Assembly (NCBI GenBank): GCA_017848855.1 | Contig: JAFIHF010000032.1 | Coordinates: forward strand, 62,001 to 126,000 | DNA from: Rhodanobacter denitrificans | GTDB taxonomy: Bacteria > Pseudomonadota > Gammaproteobacteria > Xanthomonadales > Rhodanobacteraceae | Direction of reading: 5' to 3' | Length of the DNA stretch: 64,000 nt | Part shown: one piece after another, positions 1 to 10,362 of the stretch | Position numbering within the stretch: the stretch's first letter is position 1 | Layout of the letters: each line of letters begins with the position of its first letter | Made by a program: the position numbers and the translations under genes | Notes under the pieces: model-generated | Seen by the model: only the letters and a program-made list of their open reading frames with translations | The model's database searches: none | What the model was told of the DNA's origin: nothing

Positions 1-1
1 G

Positions 2-355
2 CTGTTCCTGTCGCTGCCGATGCTGATCGCGGTGTACCGCAAGGCCGAGGCGCTGGGCATGCTGCTCGCCGAGCTGGGCATCCGCGAACGCTTCGCCGGC
101 GCCTACACGCAGGCGATCCGCAACGTGCTGGCGCGGATCATCCCGCTGGCCACCCTGTTCGTGCTGGCGCTGCTGGTCGGCGCGCTGGGCTCGGCGATCC
201 TGCCGCCGCGCGGGGTGGCGCTGTCGCTGCTGGTGGCGGTGGTGGTGCTGGCGGTGGTGTTGTGGCGCACGCTGGTGAAACTGCATGCGCGGCTGCAGGC
301 CGCCCTGCGGGAGACGCTGGACAAGCCGGAGCCGCCCGAACACGGCTCCACCTGA
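2..355 (+). CDS. C-terminal end of an integral membrane protein, possibly a CPA2-type cation:proton antiporter (partial)
   Basis: The reading frame is open from the window edge, so only the last 117 residues are visible. They contain two hydrophobic segments, one at the very start and a long pair around residues 48-85 of the fragment, separated by a basic amphipathic stretch beginning YRKAEALGMLLAEL. A charged cytoplasmic-looking tail rich in K, E and P ends the protein. This arrangement resembles the C-terminal part of Kef/YbaL-like monovalent cation antiporters, but no diagnostic motif lies inside the window, so the family name is a guess. A mechanosensitive channel or other transporter is possible. 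Confidence 0.45.
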   Translation: MFLSLPMLIAVYRKAEALGMLLAELGIRERFAGAYTQAIRNVLARIIPLATLFVLALLVGALGSAILPPRGVALSLLVAVVVLAVVLWRTLVKLHARLQAALRETLDKPEPPEHGST

Positions 356-427
356 GGCCCCGGGGCCGGCTGCCCGGCGTATCGGGTTCGCGCTTCATCT
401 GCGGTGCCGGCGGAACCTTTCTGCGGC

Positions 428-456
428 TTGACTGTCGCAATCGGGCCCGATTGCAA
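428..456 (+). promoter_or_regulatory. Possible sigma70 promoter for the FKBP gene
   Basis: TTGACT at 428-433 is followed after 17 bases by TTGCAA at 451-456, about 90 bases before the FKBP start codon. The -35 box is good and the -10 box is weak. Confidence 0.3.
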
Positions 457-548
457 GCCCGGAGCGGGCGCCGCACAATGGGCGACCATGCCTCCACGGT
501 GGGGGCCCGGCCGGCGGCACCGGCATATCCAACACGAGGAAGTTCCGA

Positions 549-1301
549 ATGAAGCATTTTCTGCGCCCCACGCTGACGGCCCTTGCGGTGGCTGCGACGC
601 TGGGCATGTCGGCGGGTGCGTTCGCCGCCCAGACGGCCACCAAGGCCGCCACCGGCACGGTCGACAAGGCCAAGGCCAGCTACGTGGTGGGCTGGGAGAT
701 CGCTTCCCAGGTGCCGCCGATCATGCGCGACGAGCTGGACCCGACCGCCGTGGCGAACGCGGTGAAGGCTGCGCTGTCCGGCCAGAAGCCGACCATGAGC
801 GAGGAAGAGGCCAAGCAGGTGCACGACGCCTTCATGGCCAAGATCAAGGCCAAGTACGAGGCTGAGATGAGCAAGCTGGCGGCCAAGAACAAGGCCGAGG
901 GCGACGCCTTCCTCGCCAAGAACAAGACCGCGCCGGGCGTGAAGACCACCGCCTCGGGCCTGCAGTACCAGGTGATCAGCCAGGGCACCGGCGCCCGTCC
1001 GGGCCCGAACGACACGGTGAAGATCGACTACACCGGCACCTTCGTCGACGGCCAGGTGTTCGACGCCTCGTCCAAGCACAACCCGCCGGGCGCGGCCGAG
1101 ATCCCGCTGGCCGGCGTGATCCCGGGCTTCCGCGAGGGCCTGCAGCTGATGCAGGTGGGCGGCCACTACAAGCTGTTCATCCCGGCGAACCTGGCCTACG
1201 GCGCCGAGCCGCAGCCGCCGATGCCGCCGAACGCCACGCTGATCTTCGACGTGACCCTGGTCAGCACCAAGCCGACGCCGGCGGCGCCCGCCGCCAAGTA
1301 A
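549..1301 (+). CDS. FKBP-type peptidyl-prolyl cis-trans isomerase, periplasmic, Mip/FkpA-like
   Basis: This 250-residue protein should catalyse prolyl isomerisation during folding of envelope proteins. Residues 1-27 form a signal peptide ending AGAFAA. The helical, lysine-rich segment to about residue 130 matches the dimerisation domain of Mip/FkpA proteins. The FKBP catalytic domain runs from about 135 to 245 and shows VKIDYTGTFVDGQVFDAS, the VIPGF segment and the LAYG motif near the end. A Shine-Dalgarno-like AGGAAG lies just upstream of the ATG. The gene looks monocistronic because a strong terminator hairpin follows. The C-terminal AAPAAK tail is low complexity. Confidence 0.93.
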   Translation: MKHFLRPTLTALAVAATLGMSAGAFAAQTATKAATGTVDKAKASYVVGWEIASQVPPIMRDELDPTAVANAVKAALSGQKPTMSEEEAKQVHDAFMAKIKAKYEAEMSKLAAKNKAEGDAFLAKNKTAPGVKTTASGLQYQVISQGTGARPGPNDTVKIDYTGTFVDGQVFDASSKHNPPGAAEIPLAGVIPGFREGLQLMQVGGHYKLFIPANLAYGAEPQPPMPPNATLIFDVTLVSTKPTPAAPAAK

Positions 1302-1326
1302 GCGCGGTTTCGGCCGCAAGTCACGG

Positions 1327-1359
1327 GAGGGCGCGAAGCGATTCGCGCCCTCTTGCTTT
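1327..1359 (+). terminator. Rho-independent terminator after the FKBP gene
   Basis: A perfect 11-bp stem (GAGGGCGCGAA at 1327-1337 with its complement at 1342-1352) has a 4-base loop and is followed by a T-rich stretch. Confidence 0.8.
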
Positions 1360-1426
1360 GTCCGCTCGCGGACACGGCCGCGCGGTTAGAATGCACGTTT
1401 GCGTTCGATAGGGAAGCGACAGCACG

Positions 1427-2770
1427 ATGAAAGTCACGATCTTCGGCACCGGCTATGTCGGCCTGGTCACCGGCGCCTGCCTCGCCGAGATGGGCAACCA
1501 CGTGGTCTGCGTCGACATCGACGCGGGCAAGGTCGAGCGCCTCACGCGCGGCGAGATCCCGATCTACGAGCCGGGCCTGGAGCCCATCGTGCGGCGCAAC
1601 CACGCCGACGGCCAGCTCGATTTCACCACCGACGCCGCGGCCGGCATCGCGCATGCCGAGGTGATCTTCATCGCGGTGGGCACGCCGCCCGACGAGGACG
1701 GCAGCGCCGACCTGCAATACGTGCTCGCGGTGGCGCGCAGCATCGGCGCGCACATCGGCCGCTACACCGTGGTGGTGAACAAGTCCACCGTGCCGGTGGG
1801 TACCGCCGACCGCGTGCGCGCGGCGATCGCGGCCGAGCTCACGGCGCGCGGCGCGGACGTCGCCTTCGACGTGGTTTCCAACCCCGAATTCCTCAAGGAA
1901 GGCGACGCGGTGGAGGACTGCCTGCGTCCCGACCGCATCGTCATCGGCAGCTCCAGCGAGCGCGCGGTGGCCGTGCTGCGCAAGCTGTACGCGCCGTTCA
2001 ACCGCAACCACGAGCGCACCGTGGTGATGGACGAGCGCTCGGCCGAGCTGACCAAGTACGCCGCCAACGCGATGCTGGCGACCAAGATCAGCTTCATGAA
2101 CGAGATCGCCAACATCGCCGAACGCGTGGGCGCCGACGTGGAGCTGGTGCGCCAGGGCATCGGCGCCGATCCGCGCATCGGTTACCACTTCATCTACCCC
2201 GGCGCGGGCTACGGCGGCTCCTGCTTCCCCAAGGACGTGCAGGCGCTGGAGCGCACCGCGCGCGGCGTGGGCTACGAGGCGCGCCTGCTCGGCGCCGTGG
2301 AAGCGGTGAATCACGACCAGAAGCTCAAGCTGTTCGAGCTGATCGCGCGCCACTTCGGCGGTGATTTGAAAGGCAAGACCATCGCGCTGTGGGGCCTGGC
2401 GTTCAAGCCCAACACCGACGACATGCGCGAAGCCTCCAGCCGCCGCCTGATGGAGGCGCTGTGGGAAGCCGGCGCGCGCGTGCAGGCCTACGACCCGGAG
2501 GCGCGCGGGGAAACCCGGCGCATCTACGGCGAGCGCGCCGACCTCGTGCTGTGCGAGCACGCCTGGGATGCGCTGGCCGGTGCCGACGCGCTGGCCATCG
2601 TCACCGAGTGGAAGGCGTTCCGCAGCCCCGACTTCGCGCGCATCCGCGCCGCGCTCAAGACGCCGGCGATCTTCGACGGCCGCAACCTCTACGACCCCGC
2701 GGCGGTGGAAGAGGCGGGCCTGGCCTACTACGGCATCGGCCGCGGCCGCAGCCTGCGGGTGACGGGCTGA
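1427..2770 (+). CDS. ugd: UDP-glucose 6-dehydrogenase
   Basis: This 447-residue enzyme oxidises UDP-glucose twice with NAD+ to UDP-glucuronate, a precursor for acidic surface polysaccharides and lipid A sugars. The N-terminal Rossmann motif GTGYVG starts at residue 7, and the substrate/NAD region contains the conserved STVPVGTA. The catalytic cysteine is residue 266 in [10 protein letters not shown]. The C-terminal UDP-binding domain contains [15 protein letters not shown]. Its length is normal for bacterial Ugd. The stop overlaps the slyX start by one base (TGATG), so the two genes are co-translated. It lies far from the polysaccharide locus at 37-60 kb but probably feeds it or another glycan pathway. 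Confidence 0.95.
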   Translation: MKVTIFGTGYVGLVTGACLAEMGNHVVCVDIDAGKVERLTRGEIPIYEPGLEPIVRRNHADGQLDFTTDAAAGIAHAEVIFIAVGTPPDEDGSADLQYVLAVARSIGAHIGRYTVVVNKSTVPVGTADRVRAAIAAELTARGADVAFDVVSNPEFLKEGDAVEDCLRPDRIVIGSSSERAVAVLRKLYAPFNRNHERTVVMDERSAELTKYAANAMLATKISFMNEIANIAERVGADVELVRQGIGADPRIGYHFIYPGAGYGGSCFPKDVQALERTARGVGYEARLLGAVEAVNHDQKLKLFELIARHFGGDLKGKTIALWGLAFKPNTDDMREASSRRLMEALWEAGARVQAYDPEARGETRRIYGERADLVLCEHAWDALAGADALAIVTEWKAFRSPDFARIRAALKTPAIFDGRNLYDPAAVEEAGLAYYGIGRGRSLRVTG

Positions 2771-2982
2771 TGAACGCGATCGAGCAGCGCTTGGCCGAAC
2801 TGGAAGTGCGGCTCACCTTCATCGACGACACCGTGCAGGCGCTGGCCGATGCCGATGCCGAACAGGCGCTGCGCATCGTCCAGCTGGAACAGCTGGTGCA
2901 CCAGTTGCGCCAGGAACTGCAGAGCGTGCGGCTGGGCGCCGGCTCCGATCCGCACAGCGAACCGCCGCCGCCCCACTATTGA
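2770..2982 (+). CDS. slyX: SlyX family coiled-coil protein
   Basis: This 70-residue protein has an N-terminal heptad-rich coiled coil (EQRLAELEVRLTFIDDTVQAL) and the family-typical proline-rich end PPPPHY. The biochemical role of SlyX is not established. The start is fixed by a one-base overlap with the ugd stop codon, which implies translational coupling. A dispersed inverted repeat follows directly. Confidence 0.9.
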   Translation: MNAIEQRLAELEVRLTFIDDTVQALADADAEQALRIVQLEQLVHQLRQELQSVRLGAGSDPHSEPPPPHY

Positions 2983-2987
2983 ATGTT

Positions 2988-3073
2988 TTTGCTCGTCATC
3001 CCGGAGAAAGCCGGGATCCAGTGACTCGGGTCAACGGCACCGGATTCCGGCTTTTGCTGGAATGACGAGCAAA
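2988..3073. repeat. Dispersed intergenic inverted repeat (CGTCATCCCGG type)
   Basis: The outer arms TTTGCTCGTCAT (2988-2999) and ATGACGAGCAAA (3062-3073) are perfect complements. Inside them an imperfect stem pairs CCCGGAGAAAGCCGGGATCC with GGATTCCGGCTTTTGCTGGA. This is the form of the common 'CGTCATTCCCG...CGGGAATGACG' extragenic repeats. It may also act as a transcription terminator after slyX. Confidence 0.75.
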
Positions 3074-3110
3074 GCTGAAGCAAACATCAGGCATCACCGG
3101 AACCACGGGC

Positions 3111-3665
3111 ATGAGCGAATCCCTGCGCGACCAGCTGCTCAAGAGCGGCCTCGTCAAGCAAGTCCGCGAAGAAAAGCGCGGCAACGAAGGCAAGGGCAGG
3201 CCGTCCGGCAAGCCGCACGGCCACGGCGGCAAACCGCCGGCGCCGCGGCGCAACCAGGAGGAGATCGACCTCGCCAAGGCCTACGCGATCCGCGCGCAGA
3301 CCGAGGCGAACGAGCGCAAGCGCGCCCAGCAGGAAGCCGAGGAACAGGCGCGCCTGCGCCGCGAGCGCAAGCAGAAGATCCAGCAACTGCTGGACGGCAA
3401 GGCCCTGAACAAGGCCGAGACCGAGCTGGTGCGCAACTTCGAATACGGCGGCAAGATCCGCCGCATCCACGTCGACGTGGCGCAGTTGGCGGCGCTCAAC
3501 GCGGGCGAGCTGGGCGTGGTGCAGCAGGCGGGGCGTTATCTGCTGGTCACGCGCGAGATCGCCGAGCAGGTGCGGGCGATCGACGAACACCAGCTGGCGC
3601 TGCTGGTCGATCCGAACGCCGTCGGCAACGACGATGACGGCGTGCCGGACGATCTGGTCTGGTAG
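3111..3665 (+). CDS. DUF2058 (YaiL-like) protein
   Basis: This 184-residue soluble, highly charged protein starts MSESLRDQLLKSGLV, followed by a long K/R/E-rich probable helix (about residues 15-100). A small C-terminal domain ends VPDDLVW, as in E. coli YaiL. DUF2058 proteins are described as nucleoprotein or polynucleotide-associated, but a defined function is lacking. The gene is convergent with the FadB-like gene, with a large palindrome between their ends. Confidence 0.85.
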   Translation: MSESLRDQLLKSGLVKQVREEKRGNEGKGRPSGKPHGHGGKPPAPRRNQEEIDLAKAYAIRAQTEANERKRAQQEAEEQARLRRERKQKIQQLLDGKALNKAETELVRNFEYGGKIRRIHVDVAQLAALNAGELGVVQQAGRYLLVTREIAEQVRAIDEHQLALLVDPNAVGNDDDGVPDDLVW

Positions 3666-3677
3666 CCAGCCGTACCC

Positions 3678-3753
3678 GTAGGAGCGCACCCTGTGCGCGA
3701 ATGCTCTGGCGCTGATCGGAGCAAAAGCATTCGCGCACAGGGTGCGCTCCTAC
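3678..3753. terminator. 28-bp perfect inverted repeat, REP-like and probable bidirectional terminator
   Basis: The arm starting GTAGGAGCGCACCCTGTGCG (3678-3705) is perfectly complementary to 3726-3753, with a 20-base loop. It separates two convergent genes. A partial relative of the same repeat (GTAGGAGTGCCCCTGTGCGC) occurs at 26929-26948 after cutC, so this is a dispersed REP-type unit rather than a plain terminator. Confidence 0.75.
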
Positions 3754-3759
3754 AGGGGG

Positions 3760-5820
3760 TTATTGAGGCGTGTTGCTCGCCAGCGCCGGATGCTCCCAGC
3801 CTTCCTTGGGCGCGAAGCGCGCGCCGTGGCGTTGTGCCAGTTGTTCCAGTTTCGCCTTGACCACGCCGGCGCCTTCGCTGCGCAGGTACTGGATCGGGCC
3901 GCCGCGGAACGGGGCGAAGCCGGTGCCGAAGATCACGCCGGCGTCGAGCAGGTCGGCGTCGTCCACCACGCCGTCGGCGAGGCAGGCCACGGCTTCGTTC
4001 ACCATAGCGAGGATCATGCGATCGGTGAGGTCGGGTGCGGGCTGGTAGGCGGGGTCGACTTCCGGCTTGATCGGCTTGCCGTCCTGCCACACGTAGAGGC
4101 CCTGGCCGTCCTTCTTGCCGCGCTTGCCGGCGTCGAGTTTGTCTTCCAGCCCCGGCGGCAGTTCCAGGCCGAGGAAGGGCGACAGTTCCTTGCCCACCGA
4201 AACGCATACGTCCAGGCCCACGGTGTCGGCTAGTTCGATCGGCCCCATCGGCATGCCGAAGGCCTTTGCCGCCTTGTCCAGCACCGCGCCGGGCACGCCC
4301 TCGTTGTACAGCCGCAGCGCTTCCAGCAGGTAGGGCATCAGGATGCGGTTGACCAGGAAGCCGGGCGTGCCCTTCACCGCGATCGGCAACTTGCCGATGG
4401 CCTTGCAGAAGGCCAGCGCGCGCTTTTCGATCGCCGGATCGAGAGCGTCGTGGCGCACCACTTCGACCAGCGGCATCTGCGCCACCGGGTTGAAGAAGTG
4501 CAGGCCGAGGAAGCGCTGCGGCGCCTTGAGGTTCTTGCGCAGCTCGTCCAGCGGGATGCTGGAGGTGTTGCTGGCGAGGATCTCGTCGGCCTGGAACTGC
4601 GGCTCGATGGCGGCGTACAGCGCCTCCTTGGCCGCGGCGTTCTCGTAGATCGCCTCGATGGCGAGCTCGGCGCTGGCCACGCCCTTGCCCTCGACGTCGG
4701 CGCGCAGGCGTGCGCTGGCGGCCTCGATCTTCGCCGGGGTCTTGAGCTTCTTTTCGTAGAGCTTATGCGCGCGATCCAGCGCAGGCTGGATGTACTTCAT
4801 CTCGCGGTCCTGCAGCGTGACCTCGAAACCTTTCAGCGCCGCCCACGCGGCGATGTCGCCACCCATCACGCCGGCGCCCACCACGTGCACGTGGCGGATG
4901 CCGTGCTCGGTGCCGGCGCCCTGGTTCTTCAGGCGCTCCTGCAGGAAGAAGATGCGGATCAGGTTGTGCGCGGTGGGCGTTTCGGCCAGCTTCGCCACCG
5001 AACGCGCCTCCAGCCTCAACCGCTGGCGGATGTCGCCGCCGCCGCGCTGCCACACGTCGATCAGCGCGAACGGGGCAGGGTAGTGTTCCTTGCGCACCTT
5101 GGCGGCGGTCTGCTTCACCACCATCGGCGCGAGGATCTGCCGCGCGGGCCACGAGTTGCTGAGCCAGGCCTTGGCGCGGCGGGCGAACGGCCGCGGCTGC
5201 GGGCGGCGCAGCAGGGCGCGCGCCTCGGCCAGGAGTTCGTCGGCCGGCGCCACGCGGTCGACCACGCCCAGCGCCAGCGCGCGCTTCGCCGACAGCGGCT
5301 TGCCGGTGAGCATCAGCGGCAGCGCATCGAGCGCGCCGATCAGCCGCGGCAGGCGCGCGGTGCCGCCCCAGCCGGGGTGGATGCCCAGCATCACCTCGGG
5401 CAGGGCGATCCTGGTCTTGTCGTCGTCCGCGGCGATGCGCTGGCGGCAGGCCAGGATCAGCTCGGTGCCGCCACCCATGCAGGCGCCGTGCACCGCGGCC
5501 ACGGTGGGGCAGGGCAGCCGGGCCAGCGCCTCGTACACCTGCTGGCCGCGCTCGATGTTCTCCAGCACGCTGCCCTGTTTCGCGTATTCCACGAACTCCT
5601 TGATGTCCGCGCCCACCGCGAAGCCGGCGGGCTTGGCCGAATGCACGATCACGCCGGCCGGTGACTCGATCGCCAGCCGCTCGACGATCTGGCCCAGCTC
5701 GTCGAGCACGGCGCGGTTGATCGCGTTGACGCTGCTGCCGGCGCGGTCGAGACTGAGCGTGACGATGCCGTGCTCGTCCTGGCTCGTCTTCCAGTGGTTG
5801 AAGCGCAATCCTTCGAACAT
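3760..5820 (-). CDS. Fatty-acid oxidation multifunctional protein: enoyl-CoA hydratase / 3-hydroxyacyl-CoA dehydrogenase (FadB/FadJ type)
   Basis: This 686-residue fusion carries out the hydration and NAD-dependent oxidation steps of beta-oxidation. The N-terminal crotonase domain has the oxyanion segment GACMGGGTELILACR and the second acidic site LPEVMLGIHPGWGG. The dehydrogenase domain begins near residue 313 with VVGAGVMGG, and its catalytic histidine lies near 439 in LGLHFFNPVAQMPLVEVV. The C-terminal helical domain is present. It is shorter than E. coli FadB (about 730 residues). No thiolase partner is adjacent, so the ketothiolase must be encoded elsewhere. The start at MFEGLRF fits the crotonase fold; the frame stays open further upstream but looks non-coding there. 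Confidence 0.93.
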   Translation of the reverse strand: MFEGLRFNHWKTSQDEHGIVTLSLDRAGSSVNAINRAVLDELGQIVERLAIESPAGVIVHSAKPAGFAVGADIKEFVEYAKQGSVLENIERGQQVYEALARLPCPTVAAVHGACMGGGTELILACRQRIAADDDKTRIALPEVMLGIHPGWGGTARLPRLIGALDALPLMLTGKPLSAKRALALGVVDRVAPADELLAEARALLRRPQPRPFARRAKAWLSNSWPARQILAPMVVKQTAAKVRKEHYPAPFALIDVWQRGGGDIRQRLRLEARSVAKLAETPTAHNLIRIFFLQERLKNQGAGTEHGIRHVHVVGAGVMGGDIAAWAALKGFEVTLQDREMKYIQPALDRAHKLYEKKLKTPAKIEAASARLRADVEGKGVASAELAIEAIYENAAAKEALYAAIEPQFQADEILASNTSSIPLDELRKNLKAPQRFLGLHFFNPVAQMPLVEVVRHDALDPAIEKRALAFCKAIGKLPIAVKGTPGFLVNRILMPYLLEALRLYNEGVPGAVLDKAAKAFGMPMGPIELADTVGLDVCVSVGKELSPFLGLELPPGLEDKLDAGKRGKKDGQGLYVWQDGKPIKPEVDPAYQPAPDLTDRMILAMVNEAVACLADGVVDDADLLDAGVIFGTGFAPFRGGPIQYLRSEGAGVVKAKLEQLAQRHGARFAPKEGWEHPALASNTPQ

Positions 5821-6058
5821 GGGCGAGGGGGAGAGTGGTGGACGAAGCCCGAACCATACCGTCCCGTCCGGACGAATGCGAGATGCGCGCGCTGGCGCCG
5901 GCTTTCGGCCTCTTCCGAGCGGTCGAATGTGAAGCGGTTCGCCCACCGCGGCGGCGGGCAGGCCGCAGAATGGGCGCAAACCATGGAGAATGCGCCATGC
6001 ATGCCGGCCGACGGTGCGCCCATCCGCCAGCCGCTGCCGAACGATCGAGGGAGCCACG

Positions 6059-6558
6059 ATGACATCGATGATGGACATGCGACTGCCATCCTCCGGTCAC
6101 GACGTCTTCGAACGGATCCTGGCCGCGCCGGCCGGGGTGGTGGCCGTGCGCAGCGAGGACGGCGTCGCCCTGCTGGAGCATTTCCGTAGCATCGCCCGCC
6201 ACAGCGGCCAGGCGGTGTACCTGTGGCAGCCGGGCCAGGGCCTGTCCAGCCTGCGCGACGCGCATGCGCGCGTGCCGGATGCGCAACGCCTCGGCCAGGC
6301 CCTGCGTTACATGCAGCAGAGCATGCATTTCGGCGTCTACGTGCTGCAGGAGCTGGAGCTGCCGCTGGCGGCGGCCGATCTCGCCCTGCTGCGGCAGCTG
6401 GCGCGGACCACCACCGGCCATCTGCGCCGCGTGGTGCTGCTCAACGCGCCGCTGGCCCTGGTCGAGCAGCTGGGCGAGCTGATCACCTGCATCGACAGCG
6501 AGCCCGAATCGCCGCAGCACCTGCGCCTGCGCGACGGCCGCTGGTTGAGTGGACAGGC

Positions 6559-6562
<4 letters not shown>
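6059..6562 (+). CDS. Conserved hypothetical protein coupled to the GGDEF/EAL gene
   Basis: This 167-residue protein has no signal peptide or membrane segment. I do not recognise a named domain. The sequence is a regular alternation of short strands and amphipathic helices containing GVVAVRSEDGVALLEHF and a leucine-rich helix near residues 100-140. The fold could be an ATPase- or PilZ-like sensory module, but this is not supported by motifs. A GAGGGAG ribosome site precedes the ATG at 6059. Its stop overlaps the start of the downstream cyclic-di-GMP gene (ATGA), so it is probably a co-translated partner or regulator of that enzyme. Confidence 0.75.
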
Positions 6563-8763
<2,201 letters not shown>

Positions 8764-8871
8764 GTCGCCCGCCCGCCGACCCCATAGCTCCCCGGACCCG
8801 CCGCGCCGCGGCGGGCCAAGCTTCGGGCGGGGTGCGCGTCAGGGTGGAGTCGCTACACTCATGGCGACGCT

Positions 8872-8898
8872 GAACTTGCGCGCCCGGCCCCGGTCTGA
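8872..8898 (+). promoter_or_regulatory. Consensus RpoE/AlgU promoter upstream of rpoE
   Basis: GAACTT (8872-8877) and TCTGA (8894-8898) are separated by 16 bases. This matches exactly the AlgU/RpoE-type consensus GAACTT-N16/17-TCTGA. It lies 42 bases before the rpoE start and predicts autoregulation of the operon. Confidence 0.85.
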
Positions 8899-8940
8899 GC
8901 TGCGCTCGATCTGGCAGCAGCTCCGCAACGGAAAACGGCA

Positions 8941-9555
8941 TTGACGACGGATACGGCCCGCACGGGCGAAAACGAACTGGATCGGGCACTGGTCGAGCGC
9001 GTGCAGGGCGGCGACAAGCGCGCCTTCGACCTACTGGTGCGCAAGTACCAGCACAAGGTGGTGGGCCTGGTTTCGCGCTACGTGCGCAGCCACGCCGAGT
9101 GCGAGGACATCGCGCAGGAGTCCTTCATCCGCGCGTGGCGGGCGATCGGCTCGTTCCGCGGCGACAGCGCGTTCTACACCTGGCTCTACAAGATCGCGGT
9201 GAACACCGCCAAGAACCACCTGGTGGCGATGGGCCGGCGCCCGCCCACCGACGACATCGACGCCGAGGATGCCGTGTTCCTGTCCGGCGCCGAGCGCATG
9301 CACGACAGCGCCACCCCCGAGCGCGAGCTGATGCGGCAGGAAATTGAACATTCGGTGTTTTCCACTGTCCAAGCGCTGCCCGAGGAACTCAGGGTGGCCA
9401 TCACGCTGCGCGAGGTGGACGGCCTGAGCTACGAGGAAATCGCCGAAGCGATGGGCTGCCCGATCGGCACGGTGCGTTCGCGCATCTTCCGGGCGCGCGA
9501 GGCGATCGACGAAAAGTTGCGGCCGCTGCTGTCGGACCGCGAGGACCAGCCATGA
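8941..9555 (+). CDS. rpoE: RNA polymerase sigma factor RpoE (AlgU type)
   Basis: This 204-residue ECF sigma factor directs transcription of envelope-stress genes. Region 2 (about 20-95) contains DLLVRKYQHKVVGLVSRYV and AWRAIGSFRGDSAFYTWLY. Region 4 (about 135-190) ends with the helix-turn-helix LSYEEIAEAMGCPIGTVRSR. The only plausible start is TTG at 8941, because no ATG occurs early in the frame. A perfect RpoE-type promoter stands just upstream. The stop overlaps the anti-sigma gene by four bases, ensuring coupled synthesis. Confidence 0.96.
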   Translation: MTTDTARTGENELDRALVERVQGGDKRAFDLLVRKYQHKVVGLVSRYVRSHAECEDIAQESFIRAWRAIGSFRGDSAFYTWLYKIAVNTAKNHLVAMGRRPPTDDIDAEDAVFLSGAERMHDSATPERELMRQEIEHSVFSTVQALPEELRVAITLREVDGLSYEEIAEAMGCPIGTVRSRIFRAREAIDEKLRPLLSDREDQP

Positions 9556-10241
9556 ACCAGTCAGACCAGCATCAGCACGCACGCGAGCATCTTTCCGCCG
9601 GCATCGACGGCGAGCTGTCGCACGAGGAACTGCGCTTCCTGCTGCGCCGGCTCGACCACGACGGCGAGCTGCGCCGCACCTGGGTGAGCTACCACGTGGC
9701 CCGCGACGGCCTGCGCAAGCAGCTGCCGCCGCTGGCCGAGGCCGGCTTCGTGTCGCGGGTGATGCTGGCGATCGAGCAGGAATCCGCCGTGGCCGCCGTG
9801 CCGCGCCACCACCGCTGGTTGCGCTGGTCGGCCGGCGGCGCGATCGCGGCCGGCGTGGCCGCCGCGGCGCTGATGATCGCCCAGCCCACCGGCGATGCCG
9901 AACGCCACGCCGCCCCGCTGACCGCGCAGGCTGCGCCGGGCATGCCGGTACGCAGCGCGCCGCTCGCCGCGCCGCAGCCGGAAGTGGCGGTGGTGCCGCC
10001 GTGGCTGAGCGGCAAGGCGCCGGGCCTGCTCAGCCAGCGCGCCTCGGCCACGCGGGGCGCGCCGATGGACATCTCCTACGACGGCGGCCTGGCTTCGCCC
10101 TACGGCAGCCGCGGCATGTCGCCGTTCCGCGCGCAGCGCTACCGCACGCTGGACAACCACGACGGCAGCTACCTGATCCTGCTCGACCCGGCCCAGCAGC
10201 AGGTGCCGGACGCGCCGCGCCAAGGCGCCGGCGTCCAGTAA
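9552..10241 (+). CDS. rseA: Anti-sigma E factor RseA
   Basis: This 229-residue single-pass inner-membrane protein should hold RpoE inactive until regulated proteolysis. The N-terminal cytoplasmic domain (1-80) carries the family pattern HLSAGIDGELSHEELRFLLR. A transmembrane segment lies at about 89-112 (WSAGGAIAAGVAAAALMIA). The C-terminal periplasmic part is Ala/Pro-rich and poorly conserved. It is translationally coupled to rpoE. The partner RseB, present in E. coli and Pseudomonas, is absent, and the next gene is the mucD protease, as in Xanthomonas. Confidence 0.9.
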   Translation: MNQSDQHQHAREHLSAGIDGELSHEELRFLLRRLDHDGELRRTWVSYHVARDGLRKQLPPLAEAGFVSRVMLAIEQESAVAAVPRHHRWLRWSAGGAIAAGVAAAALMIAQPTGDAERHAAPLTAQAAPGMPVRSAPLAAPQPEVAVVPPWLSGKAPGLLSQRASATRGAPMDISYDGGLASPYGSRGMSPFRAQRYRTLDNHDGSYLILLDPAQQQVPDAPRQGAGVQ

Positions 10242-10362
10242 GGCAGGGCCGCGTGCGCGTTCCGCGGTCCGCCTCTTCATTCCACTCCGCCCACCCGCGG
10301 CCCTCCCGGGCCGTCGGTGACGCGTGTCCGTTCCCAAGCTTGAACCGATCCCAGGAGGTGTC